This document shows positions 33,303 to 43,680 of a stretch of 64,000 bases of DNA, piece by piece (position 1 is the first letter of the stretch; every line of letters begins with the position of its first letter). Made by a program: the position numbers and the translations under genes. This DNA is from an uncultured Eubacterium sp. (lineage in GTDB: Bacteria > Bacillota > Clostridia > Peptostreptococcales > Anaerovoracaceae), in NCBI GenBank assembly GCA_946555345.1, contig CAMNSS010000013.1:1-64000 (forward strand), written 5' to 3'. A model generated the notes under the pieces. That model was given only the letters and a program-made list of their open reading frames with translations. It had not been told where the DNA came from and made no database searches.

Positions 33303-36065
33303 CTACTGCGCCTTCCCGCAGCAATGCTTATACTTCTTGCCGCTGCCGCAAGGACAAGGATCGTTGCGGCCCACCTTCGGCGTTTCCCGCCTTACCGTCT
33401 GCGGCTTATTCTGCCGCTGTGGGATCTGCGCCTGCTGCGGAATCTGCTGACCGCCGCCTGATACGGCAGGTTCGTCTGCAAAGTCCGCCTTTTTGCTTTC
33501 GCCGCTGCCCAGGATATTCCGTCTTTCTGCCGAAGTCTGGACCGTTACATTATAGCACGCCTTTACGAAATCCTCCTTGATCGAGCTTACCATAAGCTCA
33601 AACATATCAAAGCCTTCCTGTGCATATGCGCCCGCAGGGTCCTGGCCGCCCAGCCCCCGGAGTCCGATCCCGCTCTTAAGCTGGTCCATGGCGTCGATGT
33701 GATCCATCCACTTGTTGTCCACGACCCTGATCAGGATCATGCGTTCTACCTCACGCAGCTTATCCGCGCCGATTTCCGCTTCCTTCTGCTGGTAAAGCTG
33801 TTCAAAATCACCATAGATTCTGGCTTTCAAGCTATCTTCGTCCATTTCCTGGAGCTGGTCTTCCGTAAAGCGCAGTTCCGCAAATTTCGGCGCAATCTTT
33901 TTCAGCCCTTTATTGATCGTATCAAAATCCCATTCTTCCGGGAATCTGGACGCTACCACGACAGGATCGACAACCTCGTCGATCAACTGCTTCGTCATGG
34001 AAGTGACATCCTCCCGCAAATTTTCCCCGAAGAGAACCCGCTTCCGCTCCCCATATATAATTTCTCGCTGCTTGTTCATCACGTTATCGTATTGCAACAC
34101 GTATTTTCGGATGCCGAAGTTCTTTCCTTCGACTTTCTTCTGCGCATTTTCGATCTGCCGGGTAATCATTCCCGCTTCAATTGGTTCATCCTCGCCTACG
34201 CCCAGCTTCTGCACCAGGTTCTGCATCCGCTCGCCGCCAAACAGCCGCATCAAGTCGTCTTCCATGGACAGGCAAAACAAAGTCTGCCCCGGGTCTCCCT
34301 GCCTGCCGGACCGCCCGCGAAGCTGGTTATCGATTCGCCTGGACTCATGCCGCTCCGTACCCACGATGCAAAGCCCGCCCAGCTCCCTGACCTTTTCCTG
34401 TTCTTCCCTTCGCTCTTCCTTGTACTTTTCATGAAGCGCCTGGAATGTATCCCGCGCCTGCAAAAGATCAGGGTCATCGCTTTGGACAAAACTCGTGGCA
34501 AATGCGATAGCTTCTTCATCATAACCATTCTTCGCCATTTCACGCTTTGCCTCAAATTCAGGATTGCCGCCCAAAATGATATCGGTTCCCCGGCCCGCCA
34601 TGTTCGTCGCAATCGTAATTGCGCCCAGCCGCCCGGCCTCTGCGATAATCTGCGCTTCCTTCTCATGCTGTTTCGCATTCAGGATGTTGAAATTCTTAAT
34701 CCCGCGCTTTTTCAGCGCATTGGCGATTAGCTCGGACTTTTCGATGGAAACCGTGCCGACCAGTACGGGCTGTCCGGTTTCATGGCATTTTGCCACCATA
34801 TCGACGATGGACTTGTACTTGCCCCGCTCCGTCGCATATACGGCGTCCTGCATATCCTCCCTGACGATCGGCTTGTTCGTCGGAATCACCACAACGTCCA
34901 TATTGTAAATATCCCGGAACTCGCCTTCCTCCGTTTTCGCCGTACCCGTCATGCCCGCCAGCTTCTGGTACATCCTGAAATAGTTTTGCAGGGTAATCGT
35001 CGCCAGCGTCTTGGACTCCGAACGGACCAGCACATTTTCCTTGGCCTCGATCGCCTGATGCAAGCCGTCGCTGTAGCGTCTGCCGAACATCAAGCGCCCT
35101 GTAAATTCATCGACAATCACGACCTCGCCGTCCTTGATGATGTAATCGACATCACGCTTCATCATATTCCTGGCTTTCAGCGCCTGCAATACGTGATGGT
35201 TGATTTCCATGTTTTCCGGGTCGGAGAAATTCTCTACGCCGAAGTACTTTTCGCACTTTTCCACGCCCTGGTCAGTCAGCGCAATCTGCTTGTCCTTTTC
35301 TTCAATGGTGAAATCCTCTTCTTCTCCGGGTTTCAGAGTCCTGACAAAGCCATCGGCCCGTTTGTACATATCGGTCGATTTGTCACCCCTGCCCGAAATA
35401 ATCAGCGGCGTCCTCGCTTCGTCGATGAGGATGGAGTCCACCTCGTCGATGATCGCATAGTTCAGCTCCCGCTGCATCATCGCTTCCTTATAAATAACCA
35501 TGTTGTCGCGCAGATAATCAAAGCCGTACTCGTTGTTCGTGCCGTAGGTGATGTCCGCTTGGTAAGCTTCCCGCCGCTGCGCCTCCGTGATGCCGTGGAT
35601 CACGCATCCCACCGTAAGGCCGAGGAACGTATAGAGCTTTCCCATCCACTCCATATCGCGCTTTGCCAGGTAATCGTTGACGGTAACGACGTGGACGCCC
35701 TTTCCTTCCAGCGCATTGAGGTATGCCGGAAGCGTCGCCACGAGCGTCTTTCCTTCACCCGTTTTCATCTCGGATATCCTGCCCTGGTGCAGCACGATGC
35801 CGCCGATTACCTGCACGTAAAAATGTTTCATCCCCAGGCTTCTCCATGCGCCTTCCCTGCATACTGCAAAGGCTTCCGGCAGGATGTCGTCCAGCGTTTC
35901 GCCTTCCTGCAAACGCTTTTTAAATTCCGCTGTCTTATCCCGAAGCTGCTCATCTGTCATATCCTGCATCGCTTCATCGTATGCCATCACGCGATCCGCT
36001 ATTTTAGAGACCTTTTTTACTTCCTTTTCGTTCAGGTCTCCGAATATCTTTTCCATTAAGCCCAT
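33303..36065 (-). CDS. secA: Preprotein translocase ATPase SecA
   Basis: A 920-residue SecA. Walker A lies in [14 protein letters not shown], Walker B in [16 protein letters not shown], with the helicase motifs [11 protein letters not shown] and [11 protein letters not shown]. The C-terminus ends in the zinc-binding [13 protein letters not shown] (SEC-C), which contacts SecB or ribosomes. SecA drives secreted proteins through SecYEG. The ATG has AAGGGG upstream and overlaps the upstream CBS-protein gene by 62 bases. Confidence 0.97.
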   Translation of the reverse strand: MGLMEKIFGDLNEKEVKKVSKIADRVMAYDEAMQDMTDEQLRDKTAEFKKRLQEGETLDDILPEAFAVCREGAWRSLGMKHFYVQVIGGIVLHQGRISEMKTGEGKTLVATLPAYLNALEGKGVHVVTVNDYLAKRDMEWMGKLYTFLGLTVGCVIHGITEAQRREAYQADITYGTNNEYGFDYLRDNMVIYKEAMMQRELNYAIIDEVDSILIDEARTPLIISGRGDKSTDMYKRADGFVRTLKPGEEEDFTIEEKDKQIALTDQGVEKCEKYFGVENFSDPENMEINHHVLQALKARNMMKRDVDYIIKDGEVVIVDEFTGRLMFGRRYSDGLHQAIEAKENVLVRSESKTLATITLQNYFRMYQKLAGMTGTAKTEEGEFRDIYNMDVVVIPTNKPIVREDMQDAVYATERGKYKSIVDMVAKCHETGQPVLVGTVSIEKSELIANALKKRGIKNFNILNAKQHEKEAQIIAEAGRLGAITIATNMAGRGTDIILGGNPEFEAKREMAKNGYDEEAIAFATSFVQSDDPDLLQARDTFQALHEKYKEERREEQEKVRELGGLCIVGTERHESRRIDNQLRGRSGRQGDPGQTLFCLSMEDDLMRLFGGERMQNLVQKLGVGEDEPIEAGMITRQIENAQKKVEGKNFGIRKYVLQYDNVMNKQREIIYGERKRVLFGENLREDVTSMTKQLIDEVVDPVVVASRFPEEWDFDTINKGLKKIAPKFAELRFTEDQLQEMDEDSLKARIYGDFEQLYQQKEAEIGADKLREVERMILIRVVDNKWMDHIDAMDQLKSGIGLRGLGGQDPAGAYAQEGFDMFELMVSSIKEDFVKACYNVTVQTSAERRNILGSGESKKADFADEPAVSGGGQQIPQQAQIPQRQNKPQTVRRETPKVGRNDPCPCGSGKKYKHCCGKAQ

Positions 36066-37350
36066 GGTTTTTTCCCCTTTCTGTTTCCTCCGGTTTTTCT
36101 ATTTCTTGGACGGTCAGGTTGATTTCGATCGCTTTCCGGTCGTCTGCCTTCGTCACTCTCGCCGTCAGCTTTTTATCGTCGATTACCGTTTCAAAGCGGT
36201 CGTTTTTCGCAGGCAGCTTGTCCAACTGCACGACTACCCAGCCGTTGACGGTCATCACGTCTACTTCTTCCTCTATTTGGAAATAATCGAATACCTTGCT
36301 GATATTCGCGCTGCATTTCACGCGGAAGCTGCCGTTTTGAAGCGGCATAATATCCTGCGATATCACGGCGTCGTGTTCGTCAAAGATTTCCCCAACCAGT
36401 TCCTCGATGATATCTTCCATCGTGACGAGGCCTTCCGTGCCGCCATATTCATCGATGATGATCGCCATATGCGTCGTCATCTGCTGCATTTTTTTCAGCA
36501 GGTCGGATAGTTTGATGGCGGTACTGACAAAAACGACGGGCAACACATAATCGGCGACGTTTTTCCCCGTCCCAACGACATCGTTATGAAAATCCTTCTG
36601 ATTGATAATCCCGATGATTTTATCAATGTCCTCTTCATATACGGGAAGCCGTGAATACCCCGTGCGCTTGAAGATGTCCGCCAGTTCCTCCTTCGTGCAG
36701 TTGATGTCGATGGCTTCCATTTCCGGCCTCGGCGTCATCACGTCCTCGGCAGTCAATTCATAAAACCCAATCGCATTCTGGATCAGTTCGCTGTGGTTCT
36801 GCTCGATCCCCCCGGCGCTCTCCGCCTCCTCCACCATGGTCAGGATTTCGTCCCCGGTAATGGTATCGTCGGCATTCAGGTCGAACACCTTCGCCACGAG
36901 CTGTTTCCATTTAGTAAAGATGTAATTCACCGGCGTCATCAGCACCATCAGCGCCCCGATTACGGATGCTGAAAACATCGCAAAGCTTTCCGGCGTCTCC
37001 TTAGCAATATTCTTGGGCGTTATTTCCCCGAAAATGAGGACGATGATGGTGATTGTCACAGTCGCTATCGTAGCTCCATATGCGCCAAACAGGCTGATGA
37101 ACATGACCGTTGCTACCGACGTCATCGTTATATTCACGATATTATTTCCAATTAAAATAGTGGTGAGCAGTTTGTCGTATTTTTCCGACAGCTTTAGTAC
37201 CTTTTCCGCCTTTTTATCACCGTCTCCCGCCATATTTTTCATCCTGATCCGGTTGACGGAGGTAAACGCCGTTTCCGTTGCGGAAAAATATGCGGAAAGA
37301 ATGATAAGGATTATGATCACAACTATATTGCCAACAATATCGCTGCTCAT
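36004..37350 (-). CDS. CNNM/CorC-like hemolysin-family protein with CBS pair
   Basis: A 448-residue protein: an N-terminal DUF21/CNNM membrane domain with four hydrophobic segments ([21 protein letters not shown] first), a CBS pair ([12 protein letters not shown] through [17 protein letters not shown] and [26 protein letters not shown]), and a C-terminal CorC/HlyC transporter-associated domain. Relatives are linked to magnesium or other cation efflux. The start [11 protein letters not shown] has GGGGG ten bases upstream. The lysine/arginine-rich C-terminus overlaps secA in another frame. Confidence 0.9.
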   Translation of the reverse strand: MSSDIVGNIVVIIILIILSAYFSATETAFTSVNRIRMKNMAGDGDKKAEKVLKLSEKYDKLLTTILIGNNIVNITMTSVATVMFISLFGAYGATIATVTITIIVLIFGEITPKNIAKETPESFAMFSASVIGALMVLMTPVNYIFTKWKQLVAKVFDLNADDTITGDEILTMVEEAESAGGIEQNHSELIQNAIGFYELTAEDVMTPRPEMEAIDINCTKEELADIFKRTGYSRLPVYEEDIDKIIGIINQKDFHNDVVGTGKNVADYVLPVVFVSTAIKLSDLLKKMQQMTTHMAIIIDEYGGTEGLVTMEDIIEELVGEIFDEHDAVISQDIMPLQNGSFRVKCSANISKVFDYFQIEEEVDVMTVNGWVVVQLDKLPAKNDRFETVIDDKKLTARVTKADDRKAIEINLTVQEIEKPEETERGKNHGLNGKDIRRPERKGSKKGL

Positions 37351-37689
37351 GAAATGCAGTCCCCCTTGCAAAATTCATTGATATAGACTAATTAATTAGT
37401 ATACCTTATTTTACCTGAAAAAGAAACAGATTGTGGGTAAAAATGCAGAAAAAGAAGAGATTTAAACCTGAAGGCTGCGATGCAGGGAAAGATGGGCTGG
37501 GCGAAGGCCGATATCAGGGAAAGGCTGATGGGCTGGACAAAGGCTGATGGCAGAAGAGAATGAAGCAGTTTTCCCCTTTCGTCCGGGCAAGAATACGGGG
37601 AAATTCCTAAAATGCAGGGAGGACCGCCCACCCCCGCAAACAGTGCAGCATTCTATCCGCTTTGAAAAAACAAGAACGGACTGCCACCC
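37351..37689. other. Spacer with AAGGCTGATGG-like repeats
   Basis: 339 bases without a gene. At about 37500-37550 short diverged repeats GGGAAAGGCTGATGGGCTGG / GACAAAGGCTGATGG occur. Confidence 0.5.
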
Positions 37690-38103
37690 CTACCGCGCAG
37701 CCCCTCGTCCGTATAAATTAACCTGCTGCACCATATGCCCGATATTGCCCTCTCCTGCAAACCTTTCCAAATCAAAAAAATCCTCATCGAGGGACATCCA
37801 GCACAAAGGGTGAAGCTCCGCCCGCAGAGGCATATCCCTGCGAAGCGTCCCGACATAAATTTCCACATAGCAGCCCTGGTTATAATAGGTGAAATCCATC
37901 ATATGGGACAGCGTGATATCATCTGCCGTAATCCCCGTTTCCTCCTCCAGTTCCCGATACGCCGCGCATATGCCCGGCTCACCCGGCTCGATCTTGCCGC
38001 CAACCAGATTATACATCCCTTTATACGGATCTTTGAGCCGCTTGCAAAAAAGCAGCCTGTCGTTTTGCTGATGGTATACCATGATACAGTTATAGCCCTG
38101 CAT
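37690..38103 (-). CDS. Nudix hydrolase (MutT-like)
   Basis: A 137-residue Nudix protein. The Nudix box GKIEPGEPGICAAYRELEEE is complete, followed by TGI. Start MQGYNCIMVYHQQ has AAAGGAGG six bases upstream; the longer ORF back to 38175 runs over the promoter. Probably a nucleotide-pool sanitiser for 8-oxo-dGTP-like substrates, but specificity cannot be read from the sequence. A single-gene unit with promoter at 38166-38194. Confidence 0.88.
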   Translation of the reverse strand: MQGYNCIMVYHQQNDRLLFCKRLKDPYKGMYNLVGGKIEPGEPGICAAYRELEEETGITADDITLSHMMDFTYYNQGCYVEIYVGTLRRDMPLRAELHPLCWMSLDEDFFDLERFAGEGNIGHMVQQVNLYGRGAAR

Positions 38104-38165
38104 ACTATGCCTCCTTTTACGGCAGCCAGCGCCATCATATTGCGTACGCTGCGCCCTGCATATAT

Positions 38166-38194
38166 AGTATACCACACAAACCCATCGGAAACAA
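38166..38194 (-). promoter_or_regulatory. Promoter of the Nudix gene
   Basis: TTGTTT (38189-38194), 17 bases and TATACT (38166-38171), with an extended -10 TG two bases upstream. Confidence 0.65.
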
Positions 38195-38307
38195 AGCTGT
38201 CAAATCATGGCCTAAATTCCGCCAGCGGCCTTGCGGATATACGGCTGAAAAACTGTTTGCGGGCGGCATCCATCATCATGGACATACGGCAAAACGCCGC
38301 AACAAGC

Positions 38308-38336
38308 AAAACGCGCCAGCCTTCCGCCCTGGCGCG
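38308..38336 (-). terminator. Terminator after the specificity-subunit gene
   Basis: CGCGCCAG and CTGGCGCG pair over eight bases around a nine-base loop, followed on the minus strand by TTTT. It is 17 bases past the stop codon. Confidence 0.75.
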
Positions 38337-38352
38337 CCTTGTCCAGATAGAT

Positions 38353-38976
38353 TCACCGCATCTGCTCCGGAACCGCGCCGATATCCCGCCGCAAGCACAA
38401 ATAATCCCGCAAGATTCCCGCTTCGATCTGCTTCATGTACTGCTCCATAAAAACATAATCCGGCTGTCCGTCCTCCCCGGCTGGAAGCAAAATCTTCTGC
38501 TGCCGCAGGCGCGTTGAATTTACCGTATAACAATAGGAATATTTCGATTTATGCATCCGCAGGCAGCAAGCGATAAATAACAGCACATGCTTTGACAACG
38601 CTTCTTTCGGAATCAGGATATTGACCTTCGTCCCCGTAAAAAAGGGATACCCTTGCACAAAAGGCTCTGCCGTTTCGTTTCCGATCGTAATGACCGGATA
38701 TTCTTCATTGAGCAGGCCTTTGCCGCCCGCAATAAAACCATCCAGCCCGTTATTGCTTTCCCGCCTGGTGACATAAGCGATCCGCCCGCTTTCCTTGTCC
38801 ACTTTATTGCCATCGATGCTTTTTCCTATCTTGATGTCAAATAAACTGGCAACTTGAAACGCGCGCCATTCTGGCTCGTCCAGCCTTTTCCGTTCCATAT
38901 CGTTGTTCAATGCGTCCACCTTTATCTCATCCAATGCTATTTCCTTAAAAGCCTGCATCATGCCGCCTAATGCCAT
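38353..38976 (-). CDS. Restriction-modification specificity subunit, single target-recognition domain
   Basis: A 207-residue protein resembling one half of a type I/IIB S subunit: EWRAFQVASLFDIKIGKSIDG opens a target-recognition domain, with KVNILIPKEALSKHVLLFIACCL and STRLRQQKILLPA near the end, as in BcgI-type S proteins. Normal S subunits have two such domains (over 300 residues), so this is either a half-subunit that dimerises or a 5'-truncated gene. The start is uncertain: ATGs at residues 1, 6 and 7 all lack good ribosome binding sites. The methylase-nuclease gene ends 143 bases upstream. Confidence 0.75.
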   Translation of the reverse strand: MALGGMMQAFKEIALDEIKVDALNNDMERKRLDEPEWRAFQVASLFDIKIGKSIDGNKVDKESGRIAYVTRRESNNGLDGFIAGGKGLLNEEYPVITIGNETAEPFVQGYPFFTGTKVNILIPKEALSKHVLLFIACCLRMHKSKYSYCYTVNSTRLRQQKILLPAGEDGQPDYVFMEQYMKQIEAGILRDYLCLRRDIGAVPEQMR

Positions 38977-39119
38977 TTTTCAGGGCTTTGCTTACCGCCG
39001 CCCGCGCTGTCTTTTCCGCTTCTTGCTTCTTGCGCCATGCTGCGCAATGCCGTTTCTTGAAAGCTTTGCATCCCCGCTTTTCGTGCCGCTTTATGGCGTT
39101 CCTTGCCCGCGCCTTCGCT

Positions 39120-41120
39120 TTACTTCTTGCCGCCCGATCCCGCCGCCTTGCGTTCCTGCAACTGCTCTTCCATCGCCCGGCCTTCGCGCCGCCTTTCCTC
39201 TTTCTCCGCCGGCCGGAACAGGTATCCCCTGCCATGGGCGATCATATTAAATTCAAACGACAGGTAGTCCGCCATGGTCTTCGCAAAGTCTTCCTCCGCC
39301 GGGAGCGCATCGTTAAAATAGTAAAATGCGTGCAGCCATTCATCGCTTGCTTTAACCGGGGTCTTCACCATAAAGCTGTTATCGGCCGGCTTGTCATTGT
39401 GCCAGCAATCGAGCAAATGAATCCTTTTATCCTTTGCCTGCTCCGTTTCTACAAGGCCGACGTGCTTGTTTACCTCAAATCCGTCATCTTCAAAATTGAT
39501 GAACTTGCAATATTTCCCAGCGGGATGCGGCGCATGGGCGCGGAAAACCGCAATGCATGGGTTCGTCCCAACCCGGTAAAAGGTATTCGGGTTTAACGTG
39601 ATGACGCCTTCAAGCGTATGCGCTTTCAAAAGGGCTTCTTTCATCAGCTTGTCATTGCCGGTTTTTCCGATCATGACGGACTGCGGCACAATGACCACAG
39701 CCAGCCCGTCATCCGCCATGCCGTCGAGCAAATGCCGGATAAAATGCAGCTCCGACAAATGCGCCGTGGACTTGCCCTTTGCCTGGGAATATGGCGGATT
39801 CATAAACCCTGCCGTGTATCCGATTTTTCGCAATTCCGCAACGGGCGTCTTCAAGAAATCCTCACACTCGAGGTGATTGACCCCCGTATTCCGCAACAGC
39901 ATATTCGTACAGGCAACGGTATACATATCCTCCCGGATCTCCATGCCGTAAACTTGTTCTTCCCGCACCCGTTTTTTCTGTTCCTCATCTTCTGCCAGCC
40001 CTTGCAGCTCCGTCATCGCCGCAATCAGGAAACTGCCCGTTCCACAGCAAGGGTCAAAAACCACATCGGCGGCATTCAGCGCCGCCAGCCCGCAGAACAG
40101 CTCCGTAATATGGCGCGGCGTCAGCACAACGCCCAGCGACTGCCCATCCCCGCCGCTATAACGGATAAATTCACTGTAAAACCGCCCCAATACGTCCTCT
40201 TGGGAATTAGCAAAAACAGGTTTTAAAATATTCTGCTTCAAATATTCCGCAAAATATTTAATCGGCGTCTTTCCCAAATGCTTCCGCTCCGCATCCATCA
40301 GCCTGTCATCCCTCCGGTTCAAGATCGGGCGGTCTTTAATAATCGTAAACTGGTTTAAAATGCGTTCCCGTTTTGAATCCTCATCGATCCGGCGCCGGTT
40401 CAAATAAGCAGAAAGCGTCGCATATATCTGCGCCCCATCGGTTTGAATTTCATCTCCCATCAGCGAATCCATGCGGAAAACCGGGTCGCTCAAGGCCAGC
40501 AAAATAGCGGAAACCACCAAAGGCTTTTCCGAATCCCGCAACTGCCCGTAATTTCTGAGGCTTTCGTGCAGCGCCGATGCGCTTTTCAAAATTTGTTCCA
40601 ATTCAAGCGCTTCCTGCGGCGTTTCGCCCCGGAGTTTTTCCCGAAAATAACACTTGATGTGTTCTTGTGAAAAATTCCTGAAATTTTCTTCAAGCGGCAT
40701 GAGCTGGTATCCGTTTTCGTCCACATAAATCGGCCTGATCTTATGATGGCGTTCGTTTCCCGTACAGCCAAACGCAAAAACCTTCTTAAATGACGTCTTT
40801 TCTACGATAATCTGTGCATAATGCAAAGCGCCATTTTCCGCATAGCCTGTCACGGCCTTCGTCTCCATGGAAAGAACACGCTGCTCCTCATCTTCATAGA
40901 GCGCCTGCCGATCCAGGTCCGCCTTGTCTTCGATCACGATCGGAAAATCACCGGACATTCCCACAAATTCCGGAAATCCCCGATGGCCCGTTCCCCGCTT
41001 GGACGCCGTTTTTAACGCATCGTCAATTTCTTTGATATTGCTTTCATTGGGCTGATATTGAATTTTAGCAGTTTTTAATAGTTCCGCTATGAAATAGTCG
41101 GTTTTTCTCTCATTTGCCAT
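39120..41120 (-). CDS. BcgI-like type IIB/IIG restriction-modification subunit (nuclease plus N6-adenine methylase)
   Basis: A 666-residue protein. Residues 40-75 contain a PD-(D/E)xK-like nuclease pattern (GFPEFVG ... PIVIEDKADLD). A helical middle region leads to a gamma-class N6-adenine methylase: SAM motif FDPCCGTGSFL and catalytic NPPYSQ. Length and order resemble BcgIA, which joins nuclease and methylase in one chain and needs a separate specificity protein; that protein is the next gene. It would methylate adenine at host sites and cut unmodified DNA on both sides. AGGGG precedes the ATG. No other defence genes are adjacent. Confidence 0.82.
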   Translation of the reverse strand: MANERKTDYFIAELLKTAKIQYQPNESNIKEIDDALKTASKRGTGHRGFPEFVGMSGDFPIVIEDKADLDRQALYEDEEQRVLSMETKAVTGYAENGALHYAQIIVEKTSFKKVFAFGCTGNERHHKIRPIYVDENGYQLMPLEENFRNFSQEHIKCYFREKLRGETPQEALELEQILKSASALHESLRNYGQLRDSEKPLVVSAILLALSDPVFRMDSLMGDEIQTDGAQIYATLSAYLNRRRIDEDSKRERILNQFTIIKDRPILNRRDDRLMDAERKHLGKTPIKYFAEYLKQNILKPVFANSQEDVLGRFYSEFIRYSGGDGQSLGVVLTPRHITELFCGLAALNAADVVFDPCCGTGSFLIAAMTELQGLAEDEEQKKRVREEQVYGMEIREDMYTVACTNMLLRNTGVNHLECEDFLKTPVAELRKIGYTAGFMNPPYSQAKGKSTAHLSELHFIRHLLDGMADDGLAVVIVPQSVMIGKTGNDKLMKEALLKAHTLEGVITLNPNTFYRVGTNPCIAVFRAHAPHPAGKYCKFINFEDDGFEVNKHVGLVETEQAKDKRIHLLDCWHNDKPADNSFMVKTPVKASDEWLHAFYYFNDALPAEEDFAKTMADYLSFEFNMIAHGRGYLFRPAEKEERRREGRAMEEQLQERKAAGSGGKK

Positions 41121-42067
41121 ATGTTTTCCCCTAAAAGTTCTAATTTATTTTACCATATTTCCCCTAAATGTTCAATTACAAACGGTGGCTTCCAAGCGAA
41201 AAGAAAGAAAAATCCAATCGGGGGGGCGGATGCTCCCAGATGAAAAGAAAAAGAAAGGCGGGACAGAAAAACGAAAGTGGCAGGCAAAAAAAAGCGAAAG
41301 AGAAAACGATATTTGTTAAGAAAGGCGGCATACCTCATGGCAAAATTGGAAACTCCCGTAAAGTGCATTTGTTCAAAACGCCAGCCAACGTGCGCTGCCT
41401 GAAAGGCTCGGGTAAAGCACACGCTTTTAAAATTCCAAGCAAGGCGCACGCCCAAAACCGAAATGGCTCAACCCCTGGTATTTTTTACTATTTTTACGCC
41501 GGTAATACAGCGTTTTGAGCCGGTCAGCCGCCGCCCTATATGCTAATTTGTTTTTCAAATTGATTTAATTTGCTTTTCTCGCCGTCTTTACCAAAAAACT
41601 CTTGCGGAAGAACTTTTTGATTGATTTCCGATCAAATTACGGCATCATTAAAAAACGCTGCATAAATGAAAGCAAAATTCTCATTTATGCAGCGTTTCAG
41701 CGATTTCATCATCTCATCCGCCATCAAACCCCAAGGGCAGCCCACGCTTGATTCATTTGCGAAACCGGCCCCGCAAGGCAAGATAGCGCCGTTCGGCCGC
41801 AAAGCCAAATCCACAAAATTACAAACATTCCATTTGACCGGAAAACCAAATTCACAAAACGATAGGCATCCCACTCTCCCACAACCCACCAAAACCATTT
41901 GCCAGGGCAGTTCACCGCATCTTTTATTCTTCAATGCCCAAATAAAACCCCCGCCATCCGCCTGCCTATTTACAGCGGCAAGACGATTCTTTCCCGGTCC
42001 TGCGCTTCTCCATTGCACAAAATTGCGCAAAATGCCTTACCTCAAGAATACAGCCAATAACCCCGAT
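41121..42067. other. 947-base spacer without a supported gene
   Basis: Open frames at 41150-41518 (both strands) and 41632-42030 have no ribosome binding sites, no family signal and biased composition. The region 41200-41330 is lysine-codon-like, A/G-rich on the plus strand. The only clear element is the 17-base-pair terminator hairpin at 41653-41697. Confidence 0.55.
41645..41697 (-). terminator. Strong terminator hairpin downstream of mutY
   Basis: A perfect 17-base-pair stem (AAACGCTGCATAAATGA / TCATTTATGCAGCGTTT) with an 11-base loop, followed on the minus strand by a run of T. It is 370 bases past the mutY stop and unusually long for an ordinary terminator. Confidence 0.75.
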
Positions 42068-43288
42068 CTAACGATCTTTCCGCAAATAACGGAAAAACGG
42101 CTGGAAAGCAGATGGAAGGGAATAGGACTCCTGTAGTTCATCCACCGTGACCCAAGTAAAACGCTCACCTATCACCGGCGGCTGTAACGGAGTTTCCCGT
42201 AATCGCTCCGGCGATTGCGTTAGCATTCCTGATGAGGCGTCCTGCGAATGTACCGGTTGCGTTGTTTGTAACGGATGCGGAAAACGCTGCCCGGGAATCG
42301 GCTTGGAATGTTGCGATAGCCCAGGCGATTTCGGCCTGGCAGCAAGTTCCACTAAATACCCATGCATCTCCCATTCAATATGGGTAAAAATATGTTTCTT
42401 GCTTCCCATATATTCGACGGCATCCACATGATACCCCTGCCCACAGATCCAGCGCATGGCCTCTTCCGCAGAGAGCAAGCTGTCCGCCATAGGAAACTGC
42501 CACAAATCCGCCAGCAGTCCTTTTGATGGCCTTTTCTCAATCGCAATGCGCTGATTCCTGCAAAGCACAAAAACCGTTTTAACCTCTTTTTTTCTGGCTT
42601 TCTTGCCGCTTTTAACCGGAAACCGCATCTGGGATTCATGAATCCGTGCCTGGCAAAGCCTGCGCAACGGACATTGCGCACATAACGGAATCCCATTCGG
42701 CAGACAGACGAGCGCACCCAGTTCCATCAAGCTCTGTGTAAAATCCCCGCTCCTGTCCTGCGGGTAAATGACACGCAGCTCCTCCGCCGCCTGTTTTTTC
42801 CGCTTCGGATCGTTGATGTCCGCGCCATCCTCCCGCAAACGCGCCAACACTCTGAGGACATTTCCATCCACGGCGGGTTCAGGAAGCCCAAAGGAAATCG
42901 AAGCAATCGCGCCCGCTGTATAATCCCCTATGCCCGGCAAGGATAAAATATCCTTATGCCGCTTGGGAAACTGCCCGCCGTATTTTTCACAAATCATCAC
43001 GGCTGCTTTTTTCAGATTCCGCACACGGCTATAATATCCCAAGCCTTCCCACAGCTTCAAAAGCTTTTCTTCCTCAGCGCCAGCAAGCGCGCGGATATCA
43101 GGCACTGCCGCTAGAAATCGTTCATAATACGGCTTCACTGCCTCTACGCGGGTTTGCTGCAACATGATTTCCGAAAGCCAGACATGATACGGCTCTGTGT
43201 TTTCCCGCCAAGGCAAAACACGTGCGTGGGATGCGTACCAGTCCAATAGGGGAATTACAATATCCGATAGATTGAAATTTACTGCCAT
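42068..43288 (-). CDS. mutY: A/G-specific adenine glycosylase MutY with atypical insertion
   Basis: A 406-residue protein that removes adenine mispaired with 8-oxo-guanine. The catalytic glutamate is in SEIMLQQTRVEAVKPYYERF, the helix-hairpin-helix and aspartate in LPGIGDYTAGAIASI and AVDGNVLRVLARL, and the 4Fe-4S cysteines in CLPNGIPLCAQCPLRRLC. The C-terminal Nudix-like 8-oxoG sensor (RPSKGLLADLWQFP, KHIFTHIEW) is interrupted by a proline/serine/glutamine-rich insertion of about 58 residues (DNA 42169-42342) before GERFTWVTVDEL. The family is usually near 350 residues. AAGGAG precedes the ATG, and the 91-bp promoter repeat lies upstream. Confidence 0.93.
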   Translation of the reverse strand: MAVNFNLSDIVIPLLDWYASHARVLPWRENTEPYHVWLSEIMLQQTRVEAVKPYYERFLAAVPDIRALAGAEEEKLLKLWEGLGYYSRVRNLKKAAVMICEKYGGQFPKRHKDILSLPGIGDYTAGAIASISFGLPEPAVDGNVLRVLARLREDGADINDPKRKKQAAEELRVIYPQDRSGDFTQSLMELGALVCLPNGIPLCAQCPLRRLCQARIHESQMRFPVKSGKKARKKEVKTVFVLCRNQRIAIEKRPSKGLLADLWQFPMADSLLSAEEAMRWICGQGYHVDAVEYMGSKKHIFTHIEWEMHGYLVELAARPKSPGLSQHSKPIPGQRFPHPLQTTQPVHSQDASSGMLTQSPERLRETPLQPPVIGERFTWVTVDELQESYSLPSAFQPFFRYLRKDR

Positions 43289-43387
43289 AAACGCTCCTTA
43301 TGTTCTTTTTTCTCTATACGCTCCGGCCACCGTGCGGTCTTCCACAGCTTTGCGCACGATTTGCAACGCCGCTCCATTTGCATCGCT

Positions 43388-43490
43388 CCATTATACCATG
43401 AATTTCCGCTGCTTTTCTGGTTGGCATTCATGATTCAATGAACGCATCCTTGCGGCAACGTCATATCAATCGTTGCGTTCATTATACCAC
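43388..43490 (-). repeat. Copy of the 91-bp promoter repeat upstream of mutY
   Basis: Same elements as at 14266-14552: TATAAT (minus strand) at 43481-43486 and 43390-43395, 91 bases apart, with the GCGTTCAT-TGAATC-ATGAATGC hairpin and CGCAAGGATGCG between them. The inner TATAAT lies about 100 bases before mutY. Confidence 0.85.
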
Positions 43491-43624
43491 AGCTTTCGCC
43501 TTGCCCTGATTAAAATATCCTATGTTCCCTACGCTTCCCCATTCGCTCCAAAAGTTCCCCCTCCCGCTAAAAGACCTCATGTCTTCAAAATCCCCATTCC
43601 CCCAAGATTTCCCCATCCTGCTAC

Positions 43625-43653
43625 TTGAACCGGAAAACAGATTGTTGTATGAT
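43625..43653 (+). promoter_or_regulatory. Promoter of the DUF202 gene
   Basis: TTGAAC (43625-43630), 17 bases, TATGAT (43648-43653), 27 bases before the ATG. Confidence 0.75.
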
Positions 43654-43680
43654 TAAAATACAAACGAACGGAAGGTAGTA

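Larger units (their letters stand above)
43289..43680. other. Divergent spacer with promoter repeat and DUF202 promoter
   Basis: Between mutY (left) and the DUF202 gene (right). Holds the 91-bp repeat copy (43390-43486) and the plus-strand promoter (43625-43653). Confidence 0.7.

Noticed and set aside
34782-36059. 425-residue plus-strand open frame antisense to secA
   Set aside because: Shadow of a highly conserved gene; composition typical of reverse-frame translation.
41150-42030. Frames at 41150-41455 (minus), 41168-41518 (plus) and 41632-42030 (minus)
   Set aside because: No ribosome binding sites; composition is biased; the last one includes the terminator hairpin.
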